Source: Bacteroidales bacterium
GTDB taxonomy: Bacteria; Bacteroidota; Bacteroidia; Bacteroidales; F082
Direction: 5' to 3'
Assembly (NCBI GenBank): GCA_017549805.1
Contig: JAFYNJ010000008.1
Span: 1-64,000, forward strand
DNA length: 64,000 nt
This document shows positions 53,614-62,674 of the stretch, one piece after another. A program made the translations under genes and the position numbers. Each line of letters opens with the position of its first letter. Position 1 is the first letter of the stretch. Below the pieces are notes generated by a model. It was not told the DNA's origin and searched no databases. It saw only the letters and a list, made by a program, of their open reading frames with translations.

Positions 53614-55617
53614 ATGGAAAACGATCAATTCAAACTGCCCGAGAACGCACAGCGAGAACTGAAACCGGGCGAGGAGTACGAACCCATTTTATCGAAAAAC
53701 AAGAAGTATCAAGAGGTAACAGTTTGGTCGGTATGCATCGGCTTACTGATGACCATTCTTTTCTCAGCTGCTGCCGCTTACCTCGGCCTGAAGGTCGGAC
53801 AAGTGTTCGAAGCTGCCATCCCGATTGCCATCATCGCCATCGGCCTCACGGGTTTAGCACGCAAGAATGACGCGCTTTCCCAGAACGTCATCATCCAGTC
53901 CATCGGCGGCTGCTCGGGTGGTGTGGTGGCAGGTGCCATCTTCACCTTGCCAGCCCTTTACATCCTCCAAGGCAAAGGCTACCAAATTGAAATCAACTTC
54001 TGGCAGGTGTTCATCGCCTCGCTGCTGGGCGGCATCTTGGGCATCCTGTTCCTCATCCCCTTCCGCAAATATTTCGTGAAAGAACAGCATGGCAAGTTCC
54101 CCTTCCCCGAAGCCACTGCCACTACACAGGTGTTGGTTAGCGGACAGAAGAAAGGCAAAGACTCTTTGCTATTGGTAGTTAGCGGACTTATCGGCGGTTT
54201 GTACGACTTCATCGTCTCGACCTTCGGTTGGTGGTCGGAAACCATCACCACCCGTATGATGGGATGGGGCGCTGCAATGGCCGACAAAGCCAAGTTGATG
54301 TTTAAGGTAAACACAGGCGCCGCCGTCCTAGGCTTGGGTTATATCATCGGATTGAAATACGCCTTCATCATCTGCTGCGGTTCCCTATTGGTTTGGTTCA
54401 TCATCATCCCAGGCATGAACCTCATCTGGGGAGACCAAATCATCGACTTGATGAACACTGGCGTCAACCTTACTATCGGCGAGATGGCTCCCGAACAAAT
54501 CTTCAAGGACTACGCACGCCATATCGGCATCGGCGGTATTGCCATGGCGGGTATCATCAGTATCATCAAGTCATGGAAGGTCATCAAGTCGTCAGTAAGC
54601 CTCGCCGCCAACGAATTCAAGGGCAAAAAAGGCGTTCAGCAAGTGGTGGAACGAACCCAGCAGGACATCCCCATGAAAATGGTGGTCATCGGCATTGTGG
54701 CCGTGCTCATTGTCACTTTCCTGTTTTTCTGGTTCTTCGTCGTCCATAACGTATGGCACGCTCTAATCGGCATCCTCGTCGTAGCTGTCATCGCCTTCCT
54801 GTTCACCACCGTGGCTGCCAATGCCATTGCCATTGTGGGCAGCAATCCTGTGAGTGGCATGACGCTGATGACCCTAATCCTGGCCTCCATCGTGATGGTG
54901 GCGGCAGGTCTCACGGGTCCGCAAGGCATGAGCGCTACGCTGATCATCGGCGGCGTGGTATGCACAGCATTGGCTGTGGCAGGAGCTTTCATCACCGACT
55001 TGAAGGTCGGCTACTGGATTGGCACAACACCTAAAAAACAAGAGATCTGGAAGTTCGTTGGTGTGGCCGTTGCCGCTGCCACTGTGGCCGGTGTCATCAT
55101 GATCCTTAACAAAGCTTACGGTTTTGTGGGTGATCGCGCTTTGGTAGCTCCCCAAGCCAACGCTATGTCGGCTGTCATCGAACCCATGATGTCGGGCGGC
55201 AACGCTCCTTGGTTGCTTTACGGCATCGGAGCTGCCATCGCCTTGATCCTCAACTTCTGCAAAGTGCCCGCACTGCCCTTCGCCTTGGGTATGTTCATCC
55301 CCATCGACTTGAACATCCCGCTGCTCATCGGTGGTGCCGTCTCTTGGTTTGTGAGCTCGCGCAGCAAAGACAAGCAACTCAACGATGCACGCTACAACCG
55401 TGGCACCCTCATTGCCTCAGGCTTCATCGCCGGTGGTGCCTTGATGGGTGTGGTGAGCGCCATCATGAAATTTGCCAATGTCGATTTGATGGCCCGCACT
55501 GCCGACGGTGGCTTCTTCAACGAAATGCCGCTCGCAGGTCTCATTGCACTGGCAATGTACATCATTATCATAGTTTACATGATCTGGGATTCAAAACGAG
55601 CAAAAGTCGAGGAATAA
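53614..55617 (+). CDS. OPT family oligopeptide transporter
   Basis: The 667-aa polytopic protein (about 14-16 hydrophobic helices) of the OPT superfamily imports peptides or metal chelates, driven by the proton gradient. Characteristic parts are VGLMTILFSAAAAYLGLKVG-like first helix (here GLLMTILFSAAAAYLGLKVG), NVIIQSIGGCSGGVVAG, PFPEATATTQVLVSG, and KVPALPFALGMFIPIDLN near the C-terminus. The length is typical of prokaryotic OPT proteins. Substrate is unknown, with peptides likely. It has its own promoter and possible operator, and may read into pyrH 29 bases downstream. Confidence 0.93.
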   Translation: MENDQFKLPENAQRELKPGEEYEPILSKNKKYQEVTVWSVCIGLLMTILFSAAAAYLGLKVGQVFEAAIPIAIIAIGLTGLARKNDALSQNVIIQSIGGCSGGVVAGAIFTLPALYILQGKGYQIEINFWQVFIASLLGGILGILFLIPFRKYFVKEQHGKFPFPEATATTQVLVSGQKKGKDSLLLVVSGLIGGLYDFIVSTFGWWSETITTRMMGWGAAMADKAKLMFKVNTGAAVLGLGYIIGLKYAFIICCGSLLVWFIIIPGMNLIWGDQIIDLMNTGVNLTIGEMAPEQIFKDYARHIGIGGIAMAGIISIIKSWKVIKSSVSLAANEFKGKKGVQQVVERTQQDIPMKMVVIGIVAVLIVTFLFFWFFVVHNVWHALIGILVVAVIAFLFTTVAANAIAIVGSNPVSGMTLMTLILASIVMVAAGLTGPQGMSATLIIGGVVCTALAVAGAFITDLKVGYWIGTTPKKQEIWKFVGVAVAAATVAGVIMILNKAYGFVGDRALVAPQANAMSAVIEPMMSGGNAPWLLYGIGAAIALILNFCKVPALPFALGMFIPIDLNIPLLIGGAVSWFVSSRSKDKQLNDARYNRGTLIASGFIAGGALMGVVSAIMKFANVDLMARTADGGFFNEMPLAGLIALAMYIIIIVYMIWDSKRAKVEE

Positions 55618-55646
55618 CAACTGAACAACTAAACAACTGAACAACC
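55616..55646. repeat. 8-base-period repeat before pyrH
   Basis: AACAACTG, AACAACTA, AACAACTG, AACAACC, ending at the pyrH ATG. It is the one clear member of the group with period 8 instead of 7. Confidence 0.9.
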
Positions 55647-56354
55647 ATGAAATACAAAAGAGTTTTATTGAAGCTTAGCGGCGAAGCCCTTATGGGCAGC
55701 CAACAATACGGCATCGACCCGCAACGTCTGAATGACTACGCCGACGAAATCATCGAGGCTGCCAAGACTGGCGTACAGATTGGCATCGTCATTGGCGGTG
55801 GCAACATCTTCCGTGGCCTTCAAGGCGCCTCACAAGGCATGGACCGCATCCAAGGCGACTACATGGGCATGCTCGCCACCGTCATCAACTCGATGGCCAT
55901 GCAATCGACCCTACAAGGCAAAGGCCAAAAGGCCACCCTGCTCTCCGGTCTCTACATCGACCGCATCGCCGACACTATGAGCTCCGCCAAGGCCATCCGC
56001 CTGCTCGAAGAAGGCCATATCGTCATCATGGGCGCCGGCACGGGCAACCCCTTCTTCACCACCGACACCGGCAGCGCCCTCCGCGCCGTTGAAATCAAGG
56101 CCGACATCATCCTGAAAGGCACCCGCGTCGATGGCATCTATACCGCCGACCCCGAGAAGGACCCCACTGCGACCAAATTCAGCCAACTGACCTACGACGA
56201 GGCCTATAGCCGCAACCTCAAGGTGATGGACATGACCGCCTTCACGATGTGCAAGGAAAACAACATGCCTATGTACGTGTTCGACATGAACACAAGAGGA
56301 AATCTTCTGAAGGTGCTCCAAGGAGAACACATCGGTACGCTGGTGACAAGATAG
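55647..56354 (+). CDS. pyrH: Uridylate kinase
   Basis: The 235-aa hexameric UMP kinase belongs to the amino-acid-kinase fold. LLKLSGEALMG, VIGGGNIFRG, DYMGMLATVINSMAMQ, MGAGTGNPFFTTDT and GTRVDGIYTADPEK are all present. It makes UDP for RNA, DNA and nucleotide-sugar synthesis. Length is normal. Its start codon abuts an AACAACTG-type repeat and its stop codon begins the next tandem repeat, so both edges of the gene are framed by such tracts. pyrE of the same pathway is 11 kb away. Confidence 0.97.
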   Translation: MKYKRVLLKLSGEALMGSQQYGIDPQRLNDYADEIIEAAKTGVQIGIVIGGGNIFRGLQGASQGMDRIQGDYMGMLATVINSMAMQSTLQGKGQKATLLSGLYIDRIADTMSSAKAIRLLEEGHIVIMGAGTGNPFFTTDTGSALRAVEIKADIILKGTRVDGIYTADPEKDPTATKFSQLTYDEAYSRNLKVMDMTAFTMCKENNMPMYVFDMNTRGNLLKVLQGEHIGTLVTR

Positions 56355-56394
56355 TTAGGAGTTGGGAGTGAGGAGTTAGGAGTGAGGAGTTGGG
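56353..56394. repeat. 7-base-period repeat between pyrH and the glycosyltransferase
   Basis: Six units: AGTTAGG, AGTTGGG, AGTGAGG, AGTTAGG, AGTGAGG, AGTTGGG. It ends six bases before the next ATG and offers a GA-rich ribosome-binding-like context. Confidence 0.95.
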
Positions 56395-56399
56395 AAAAG

Positions 56400-58292
56400 A
56401 TGCGGAATAGGAAACATCATTTAAGAAAGATAAGGAACAAAACCAGCCGCAAGTTGGATTATATCCTGTTGGGAGTCATCCTGCTGGTAGCTGCGGTGTT
56501 GCGACTATGGAAACTCGGTCAGGTGCCTTTCATGCACGACGAGTTCAGCGCTTTGTTCCGGCTTAAGTTCGATAGTTTCCATGACCTTGTCCAATATGGC
56601 ATCAAGATTGACGGTCACCCTGCCGGGGTGCAATCCTTTCTCTATTATTGGACCAAGATCGTTGGCTGGAACGAGTTTTGGCTGAAGCTGCCTTTCGCTC
56701 TGATGGGCATCGGCTCCATCTATCTCATCTTCCTCATTGGAAAACAATGGTTTAACCGCAAAGTCGGTTTACTGACTGCCGCTTTTTTCGCAGTCAGCCA
56801 ACTCACTGTGTTCTACAGCCAGATCATCCGACCCTATTCAGCTGGGTTGTTTTTCGTGCTATTCTTTACCTATTACTGGAACAAATTCCTATTCGACCAG
56901 AAAAAGCCATCCATCGGCGTTTGCATCGGTTTCGCCCTTACGGCTTGCTTAGCGGCTTTGGCACACAACTTCTCAGCGGCACAGGCAGGATTGATTTTCC
57001 TCACTGGATTGTTTTTCCTTACCAAGGAGCGCAGGAAGGCCTATTGGCTCAGCGGCGCCGGGGCATTGCTGCTATATTCCCCCAACATCCCCATCTTCTA
57101 CCACCAGACTTTCGTCAACGGCGGCATCGGAGGGTGGCTTGCCAAGCCGGGAGCCACGTTCTTTACCGATTTCCTACAATATACGATGAACTATGCCCCA
57201 CTGTTCATGTTTGCCGTGGGCTTTATTATCATCCTCCCCTTTATCTTTCGAAACCACGAGAAACGCAACTGTCCCATCAGATGGGCTGCTATTGCATGGT
57301 TCATTGTGATTTTCGCCCTTGCTTTCGTTTATTCACTACTCCGCGAGCCCATCATCCAATACAGCACACTTATCTTCTGCTATCCTTTCTTGGTTATTGC
57401 GGCATTCTCGCTCCACAAGAACAATACGATGAGCATGACCCAAACGGTGATTACCGTATTGGCCATTCTGTTCATAGGCTCCATGTCCCTGATCCTGCAA
57501 CGACAACACTACGATTTGATGTACCATCAAGGTTACGACCAGATTGCGAATAGGATGCAGGAAGACAACGAACAGTGGCAGGACATCTGTTTTGCCACCT
57601 CCACCCTGAACGGCAACTTCCCTGAGTTCTACCAAGCCCAGACCGAAGTGGAGAATCGTCGCATATTCAATTATTACGACCATCACCATCCTGGCGACTT
57701 CCGACAATGGCTCAACGAAGAAAACACCAGCAAGCTGGGCTTCGGCTGGACCGACTATGTCGATCCCACCTGGGAAGCACAAGCCGTGGCCTATTATCCC
57801 TGGTTGATTCAGTCCAACACTTGGTTTACTTCCAAGTACCTTACACTATCGAAGGACTCTATCGTAGGGGCTGAATACCAGCTTCATCCCTTGTCGAGAG
57901 AACCCATCGCCTTTGACCATTCGGAATGGGGCTCCGCACGATACCTTCATGGCGACTCACTTGACGGCAACACCGATTTATTGGGCGTAGTAGCTACGAT
58001 CCAAGCCGTGGACACAATAAAGAACTGCGTGCTCGTCATGGAAGTCCATGATGCCGCCACCGACTCCATTCTGTTGTGGCATGGCAACGACAACGAAAGC
58101 GGAACCCTTATGCCTGGCAACAATATCATGGCAGTTGCGGTACGTTTCGATCCAAAGAAATTCCCAGTAACAGGAAAAATCATCAAAATCCACTTGTGGG
58201 ATAAGGAGAAAGGCACGATGATTGTAACAGGTCTCGACTACTACTTTACGAAATTCAACACACGACTCACTGGATTGTATGAGCCATTGTAA
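56400..58292 (+). CDS. Polytopic GT39-like glycosyltransferase
   Basis: The 630-aa protein starts at the ATG at 56400. A GTG at 56382 lies in repeat DNA. A basic N-terminus is followed by 10-12 transmembrane helices, with the acidic pair Asp47-Glu48 in FMHDEFSALF in the first periplasmic loop, as in ArnT/PMT enzymes, then IDGHPAGVQSFLYYW and QLTVFYSQIIRPYSAGLF. The last 150 residues form an extracytoplasmic beta-rich domain. It is likely to use a polyprenyl-phosphate sugar. It differs from the transferase at 33105 and is not a duplicate of it. Confidence 0.85.
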   Translation: MRNRKHHLRKIRNKTSRKLDYILLGVILLVAAVLRLWKLGQVPFMHDEFSALFRLKFDSFHDLVQYGIKIDGHPAGVQSFLYYWTKIVGWNEFWLKLPFALMGIGSIYLIFLIGKQWFNRKVGLLTAAFFAVSQLTVFYSQIIRPYSAGLFFVLFFTYYWNKFLFDQKKPSIGVCIGFALTACLAALAHNFSAAQAGLIFLTGLFFLTKERRKAYWLSGAGALLLYSPNIPIFYHQTFVNGGIGGWLAKPGATFFTDFLQYTMNYAPLFMFAVGFIIILPFIFRNHEKRNCPIRWAAIAWFIVIFALAFVYSLLREPIIQYSTLIFCYPFLVIAAFSLHKNNTMSMTQTVITVLAILFIGSMSLILQRQHYDLMYHQGYDQIANRMQEDNEQWQDICFATSTLNGNFPEFYQAQTEVENRRIFNYYDHHHPGDFRQWLNEENTSKLGFGWTDYVDPTWEAQAVAYYPWLIQSNTWFTSKYLTLSKDSIVGAEYQLHPLSREPIAFDHSEWGSARYLHGDSLDGNTDLLGVVATIQAVDTIKNCVLVMEVHDAATDSILLWHGNDNESGTLMPGNNIMAVAVRFDPKKFPVTGKIIKIHLWDKEKGTMIVTGLDYYFTKFNTRLTGLYEPL

Positions 58293-58303
58293 AAAACTTT
58301 GTT

Positions 58304-58311
58304 TATATTTG
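58304..58311 (+). promoter_or_regulatory. -7 element of frr
   Basis: TATATTTG, 22 bases before the ATG at 58334. Confidence 0.65.
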
Positions 58312-58333
58312 CATTTTCAAAAACTGATACGAT

Positions 58334-58897
58334 ATGACAGATGAATCCCAATTTGTATTAGACGAAGCCACTGAGAGCATGGACAACACCATCAAGCACT
58401 TGGAGCATGAGTTCCAGGGAATCAGGGCAGGCAAAGCCAGTCCGGCCATGCTGAACGGCGTCATGGTTGAATACTACGGCACCACCGTGCCCATTGAGCA
58501 GACGGCCAACATTGGCTGCCCCGACGCCCGCATGATTGTCGTCGTTCCTTTCGATAAGAGCGCACTCAACAACATCGCCAAAGCCATCTTGAATGCCAAC
58601 CTGGGATTCAATCCGATGAACAACGGCGAGTTGCTCCGCATCAGCGTGCCCCCGTTGACTGAGGAACGCCGTCGCGAACTTGTCAAACGCACCAAGACCG
58701 CCGCTGAAGACGCCAAGGTCGGCATCCGCAACATCCGTCGCGGTGCCAATGACGAAGCCAAGAAACTGGAGAAGGACACCATCTCTGAAGATGAGTCCAA
58801 ACTGCTTCAGGAAGAAATCCAAAAGCTCACCGACAAGTACATCAAGAAGATTGATGACTTGACGGAAATGAAATCAAAGGATATTCTAACGGTTTAA
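58334..58897 (+). CDS. frr: Ribosome recycling factor
   Basis: The 187-aa protein, together with EF-G, splits post-termination ribosomes. Conserved segments are LEHEFQGIRAGKASPAMLNG, VEYYGTTVPIEQTANI, RMIVVVPFDKSALNNIAKAI and LTEERRRELVKRTKTAAEDA, followed by the helical bundle IRNIRRGANDEAKKL. Length is normal. It overlaps convergent ddl by 12 bases at the 3' end. pyrH lies upstream with one glycosyltransferase in between; pyrH-frr adjacency is frequent in bacteria. Confidence 0.97.
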   Translation: MTDESQFVLDEATESMDNTIKHLEHEFQGIRAGKASPAMLNGVMVEYYGTTVPIEQTANIGCPDARMIVVVPFDKSALNNIAKAILNANLGFNPMNNGELLRISVPPLTEERRRELVKRTKTAAEDAKVGIRNIRRGANDEAKKLEKDTISEDESKLLQEEIQKLTDKYIKKIDDLTEMKSKDILTV

Positions 58898-59863
58898 GGC
58901 CTCCTCTATCGCCATTCCAAACAATTGCTCCAAAGTCAAGCCAAAGCATCGTGCCTGTGCGGGAATGATGCTTGCTTCCGACATGCCTGGCACAATGTTG
59001 GCCTCAATAAAGAACACACCTTCTTCGCTGACGATGTAGTCCATTCGAACGAAGCCCTTGCATTCCAGCTTCTCATACAGCATTGCCGTGGTCGCCTTGA
59101 TCTCTATTTCAATATCCTCATCCACCTGTGCAGGGGTGATCTCTTCACATTTACCGGCAGTGTACTTGGCCTCATAGTCGAAAAACTCATTCTTGCTACA
59201 AATCTCGGTAAGAGGAAACACCATCATCTTGCCTTTGAAATTCATGGCTCCGCAACCGAACTCACGACCGTCAACGAACTTCTCACACATGATCTGACGT
59301 CCAGCGGCTCTCGCCGTAAAAATGGCAGGGACAAGCTCTTCCGCTGTCTTCACCTTGGATACGCCCACGCTGGAACCATTACAAGTCGGCTTGACGAACA
59401 ACGGCAATCCCAATTGCTCGATGATATCGTTGGCATCATATTTCTCACCCTCATTAATGAGTACGGAAGGCGCCACCTTCACACCATAAGACGCCACCAA
59501 ACGTTTGCAGAAGTCCTTATGGAAGGTGAGGGCGCATGTAGTCAAAGGGGAAGACGTACAAGGGATGCCCAACAGATCCAGATATCCAGACAGTGGCCCG
59601 TTCTCTCCTGGTTCGCCGTGAACGGCATTGAACACCACATCGAATTTCGTCCTATGTCCGCCTACCGAAATAGAAAAATCGTTTTTGTCAACATCCACTC
59701 GGGTGCCGTCTTTCAAGAGTCCATACCACCCTTTTTTCGAGACTACAATGATCTTTGAGTTATATAATTCAGGATTCAGGTTGTTCTTCACCACCTGGGC
59801 GCTCTTGACGGAAACCTCAAATTCACCGGAATCTCCGCCACAAACTATCGCTACATTCTTCAT
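58886..59863 (-). CDS. ddl: D-alanine--D-alanine ligase
   Basis: This 325-aa ATP-grasp enzyme makes the D-Ala-D-Ala dipeptide of peptidoglycan. The N-terminal CGGDSGEFEVS, VFNAVHGEPGENG, GLPLFVKPTCNGSSVGVSKV and the metal site FFIEANIVPGMSEASIIP fit Ddl. EANIVPG is a variant of the usual EINTxPG. It is divergent from the PASTA gene with only 41 bases between them, so the two share a promoter region. The cluster ddl / PASTA / T9SS / rluD is a conserved Bacteroidota group. Confidence 0.94.
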   Translation of the reverse strand: MKNVAIVCGGDSGEFEVSVKSAQVVKNNLNPELYNSKIIVVSKKGWYGLLKDGTRVDVDKNDFSISVGGHRTKFDVVFNAVHGEPGENGPLSGYLDLLGIPCTSSPLTTCALTFHKDFCKRLVASYGVKVAPSVLINEGEKYDANDIIEQLGLPLFVKPTCNGSSVGVSKVKTAEELVPAIFTARAAGRQIMCEKFVDGREFGCGAMNFKGKMMVFPLTEICSKNEFFDYEAKYTAGKCEEITPAQVDEDIEIEIKATTAMLYEKLECKGFVRMDYIVSEEGVFFIEANIVPGMSEASIIPAQARCFGLTLEQLFGMAIEEALNR

Positions 59864-59879
59864 GTTCGAAATATTTTAT

Positions 59880-59887
59880 TAAATTTG
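59880..59887 (+). promoter_or_regulatory. -7 element of the PASTA gene
   Basis: TAAATTTG, 17 bases before the ATG at 59905. No -7 match is obvious for the divergent ddl. Confidence 0.65.
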
Positions 59888-59904
59888 CCGCTAAATTACT
59901 AAAT

Positions 59905-60822
59905 ATGGGTAAACTATCGTTTCTAAAACAAAAGAAATTCTATATTCATCTTTTGATAATCATCCTTTTGAGTTTCATACTCTTATGGTTGACCATCAAG
60001 ATGTTGAACCTTTATACCAGACACGACAAGGTTTATGAATTGCCCGATTTCACCGGTATGACCACCAGTGAAGTCGAAAAAACATACGGCAAGGACTATC
60101 ATTTTATCCTCATCGACAGTATCTATTCCAAGACCCAAACCCCTGGAAGCATTGTTCAGCAGGACCCGTTGCCGAATTCCAAGGTCAAACGCGGACGTAA
60201 TGTTTATTATATCATCGTTGCCAAGACCCCTGAAAGGACGACCATGCCCAACCTGAACAACCTGTCGTTGCGTCAAGCCCTCGTCCTGCTGGAATCGAGC
60301 GGGCTGCAAGTGAAAGAGCTACAATATGTGAAGCATTTTGCAAGAAACGCCATCCGAGAACAAAGATTCAACGATGCCGTCATCAAACCAGGGACAGAGC
60401 TTAACAAAGGTAGCAAAATCACGCTCTATGTCGGATTGGGAACCGAAGAGAGAAACATGCAGTTGCCTTCGTTGTATGGCATTCCTGCCAGCGAAGTCCA
60501 GCATGTGCTCAACATGGCTGGATTGAATCTTGGCAACGAGACTTACGAGGACCGCGACAGCATCCAATACATGAAAGTGCATAAGATGGATCCGCCTTTC
60601 AGCAAGAAATCGGTCAGGCCAGGCACTTTCGTAAATGTTTGGTACCGCTCCAGCAGGTCATTCAATTTCGACAAAGAACGTAACAATGCCGAGAAGGAAG
60701 ACTCCTTAACGTATGCCATCGAACAACAACCCATCATCGATTCAATGGCAATTTCGCAAGACACCTTGAAAAAAACAGACATCGAAGAAACAGACGAAGA
60801 AGACTATGAAGACGATTTTTAA
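59905..60822 (+). CDS. Membrane-anchored PASTA-domain protein
   Basis: The 305-aa protein has a basic N-terminus, one transmembrane helix (about 13-34) and three PASTA domains (about 43-110, 112-180, 183-250). Repeated marks are LPDFTGMTTSEVE, VQQDPLPNSKVKRG, MPNLNNLSLRQALVLLESSG and LPSLYGIPASEVQHVL. The acidic C-terminal tail ends in DEEDYEDDF. PASTA modules bind peptidoglycan or beta-lactams in other bacteria, but no kinase domain is attached here. A link with wall synthesis fits its neighbour ddl. It overlaps the next gene by 17 bases. Confidence 0.92.
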   Translation: MGKLSFLKQKKFYIHLLIIILLSFILLWLTIKMLNLYTRHDKVYELPDFTGMTTSEVEKTYGKDYHFILIDSIYSKTQTPGSIVQQDPLPNSKVKRGRNVYYIIVAKTPERTTMPNLNNLSLRQALVLLESSGLQVKELQYVKHFARNAIREQRFNDAVIKPGTELNKGSKITLYVGLGTEERNMQLPSLYGIPASEVQHVLNMAGLNLGNETYEDRDSIQYMKVHKMDPPFSKKSVRPGTFVNVWYRSSRSFNFDKERNNAEKEDSLTYAIEQQPIIDSMAISQDTLKKTDIEETDEEDYEDDF

Positions 60823-62674
60823 ACAAACGGGATTGGCAATATTGATCTGCCTGATTCCAAACTTGTTTTCGGCTCAGGAAATCCTTACTGGATTCAACCA
60901 TAGGACCACTCACAATATGCTGACACGCACACAAGAAGCGTTGACGCTACCATTCTATGACGATTTTTCCAATTCCTGCGTCTATCCCGACAGCACAAAA
61001 TGGACGGATCGCGATGTTTTTGTCAATCAAGGGTTCCCTCTGAATCCCGTCACCCGAAACGCCGCCACCCTCGATGTCCTTGACGCCAGCGGATGCGTTT
61101 ATCCCTACGCCATCAGCAATCCGTTCATTGCAGAACACCTTACTTCGGCACCCATTCGTCTTGATTCAGTCTTCAACCCCGAACCCAGAGCGCTCTCCCC
61201 CATCGATTCCCTGTACTTCAGTTTCTTTTACCAGCCACAAGGCAATGGCAATCCTCCCGAGTCACAGGATTCATTGGTTTTGGAATTCGGCGTGCCTAGT
61301 GAAATCGACACCAGTTGGTATCATGTATGGAGTACGCCCGGACAGACTCTCGCCCAGTTTCTTCAGGAAAACGACAGCAACTATTTCAAGCAGGTCATGA
61401 TACCCATCACTGACTCGAGATTCTTCATTCCCAATTTCCTGTTCCGTTTTTACAACTATGCCAGCATTGCCAATCAATCCCAACCCACTAACCGTGGTAA
61501 CGAGGACAACTGGAACATTGACGTGGTGTACCTCAACCAAGGCAGAAGCTACAACGACGGATCTTATCCTAAAATCAGCTTCACGGGACCCATTCCATCT
61601 TTCCTGAAACGTTACCAATCCATGCCATACAAGCACTACCGCGCCAATCCGAATGCAAGCATCACCGAGGAATACGAACTGCAACTGTCCAATCTTGACA
61701 ACCAAACGCATACGATTAGGCATCGCTATACCGTCGATCAAGTCAACGGCAACCAGTCCTACAGCTATCCAAGCACTTTCCCCTCCACCCTGGAACCCCA
61801 AACCTACAACCAAACCAAAAACGCCTTTGTTTCGCAACTCTTCTCAATGGATTACGACCGCGACTCCACTTCATACATCATTCGTCACTACATCAGCGAC
61901 TCCACATGCAATCCTCCCATGGTTGACTCCATGGTTTACCGCCAAGGATTCTACAACTATTTCGCATACGACGACGGGATTCCCGAGATGGGCTATGGTG
62001 TAGAGCCCTCGTCAGGAGCCTTTGCCGTACAGTTTGAGCTGGCAGAGATGGATACGCTACGCGGCGTTCAGATTCTTTTCAACCACACTCTCAAGGATGC
62101 CAACAACAAGTACTTCGACATTGTTGTCTGGAAAGACAACAACGGCAAACCAGGAGATGAGGTTTACCGTTTGTCGGGCAGAAAGCCCAAATGGGACGAA
62201 CAACTGTATAAATTTGCCTATTACCAATTCGATCAGCGCATCCGTCTCAACGGAGTCTTTTATGTAGGTATCGTACAACAAAACTCAGGTCTCATCAACG
62301 TGGGCTTCGACACCTCAAACGACAACTCACAATACAACTACTTCAATGTTACAGGTTCATGGCAGAATAGCACCAAACCGGGATCCATCATGATCCGTCC
62401 CGTGGTCGGGGCAGGCTATTACATTGGGGTATCCGAAGACCAAGTGGACAATCAAATCTCCATCTATCCCAATCCCGCCACCTCCACCATCCACATTGAA
62501 GGGATTGTCCATGGTTCCTCCATCACAATGTATGACCTCACCGGAAGAGTCGTCGTGCAGCGTCCCTATTCGAACGAAATCTCCATCGAGCACCTCCATA
62601 ACGGTCTTTACTTCTTGAATGTCACCACTGCCGACGGCGTTGTCATCGGCAAAAAAATCATGGTTAACCGATGA
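60806..62674 (+). CDS. Secreted T9SS protein linked to PASTA and rluD
   Basis: The 622-aa protein has a signal peptide (ending LFSAQ). The N-terminal half resembles an adhesin-like or choice-of-anchor beta-sandwich (LPFYDDFSNSCVYPDSTKW), with no enzymatic motif seen. The last 85 residues are a type A T9SS domain (QISIYPNPATSTIHIE, MYDLTGRVVVQR, LHNGLYFLNVTTADG, KKIMVNR). The gene overlaps the PASTA gene upstream and rluD downstream (four bases), so all three are expressed together. The reason for linking an exported protein to rluD is not known. Confidence 0.9.
   Translation: MKTIFKQTGLAILICLIPNLFSAQEILTGFNHRTTHNMLTRTQEALTLPFYDDFSNSCVYPDSTKWTDRDVFVNQGFPLNPVTRNAATLDVLDASGCVYPYAISNPFIAEHLTSAPIRLDSVFNPEPRALSPIDSLYFSFFYQPQGNGNPPESQDSLVLEFGVPSEIDTSWYHVWSTPGQTLAQFLQENDSNYFKQVMIPITDSRFFIPNFLFRFYNYASIANQSQPTNRGNEDNWNIDVVYLNQGRSYNDGSYPKISFTGPIPSFLKRYQSMPYKHYRANPNASITEEYELQLSNLDNQTHTIRHRYTVDQVNGNQSYSYPSTFPSTLEPQTYNQTKNAFVSQLFSMDYDRDSTSYIIRHYISDSTCNPPMVDSMVYRQGFYNYFAYDDGIPEMGYGVEPSSGAFAVQFELAEMDTLRGVQILFNHTLKDANNKYFDIVVWKDNNGKPGDEVYRLSGRKPKWDEQLYKFAYYQFDQRIRLNGVFYVGIVQQNSGLINVGFDTSNDNSQYNYFNVTGSWQNSTKPGSIMIRPVVGAGYYIGVSEDQVDNQISIYPNPATSTIHIEGIVHGSSITMYDLTGRVVVQRPYSNEISIEHLHNGLYFLNVTTADGVVIGKKIMVNR

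Noticed and set aside
56353-56394. Heptamer tracts as CRISPR or satellite remnants
   Set aside because: The units are only 7 bases, contiguous and without spacers, and they differ from locus to locus.
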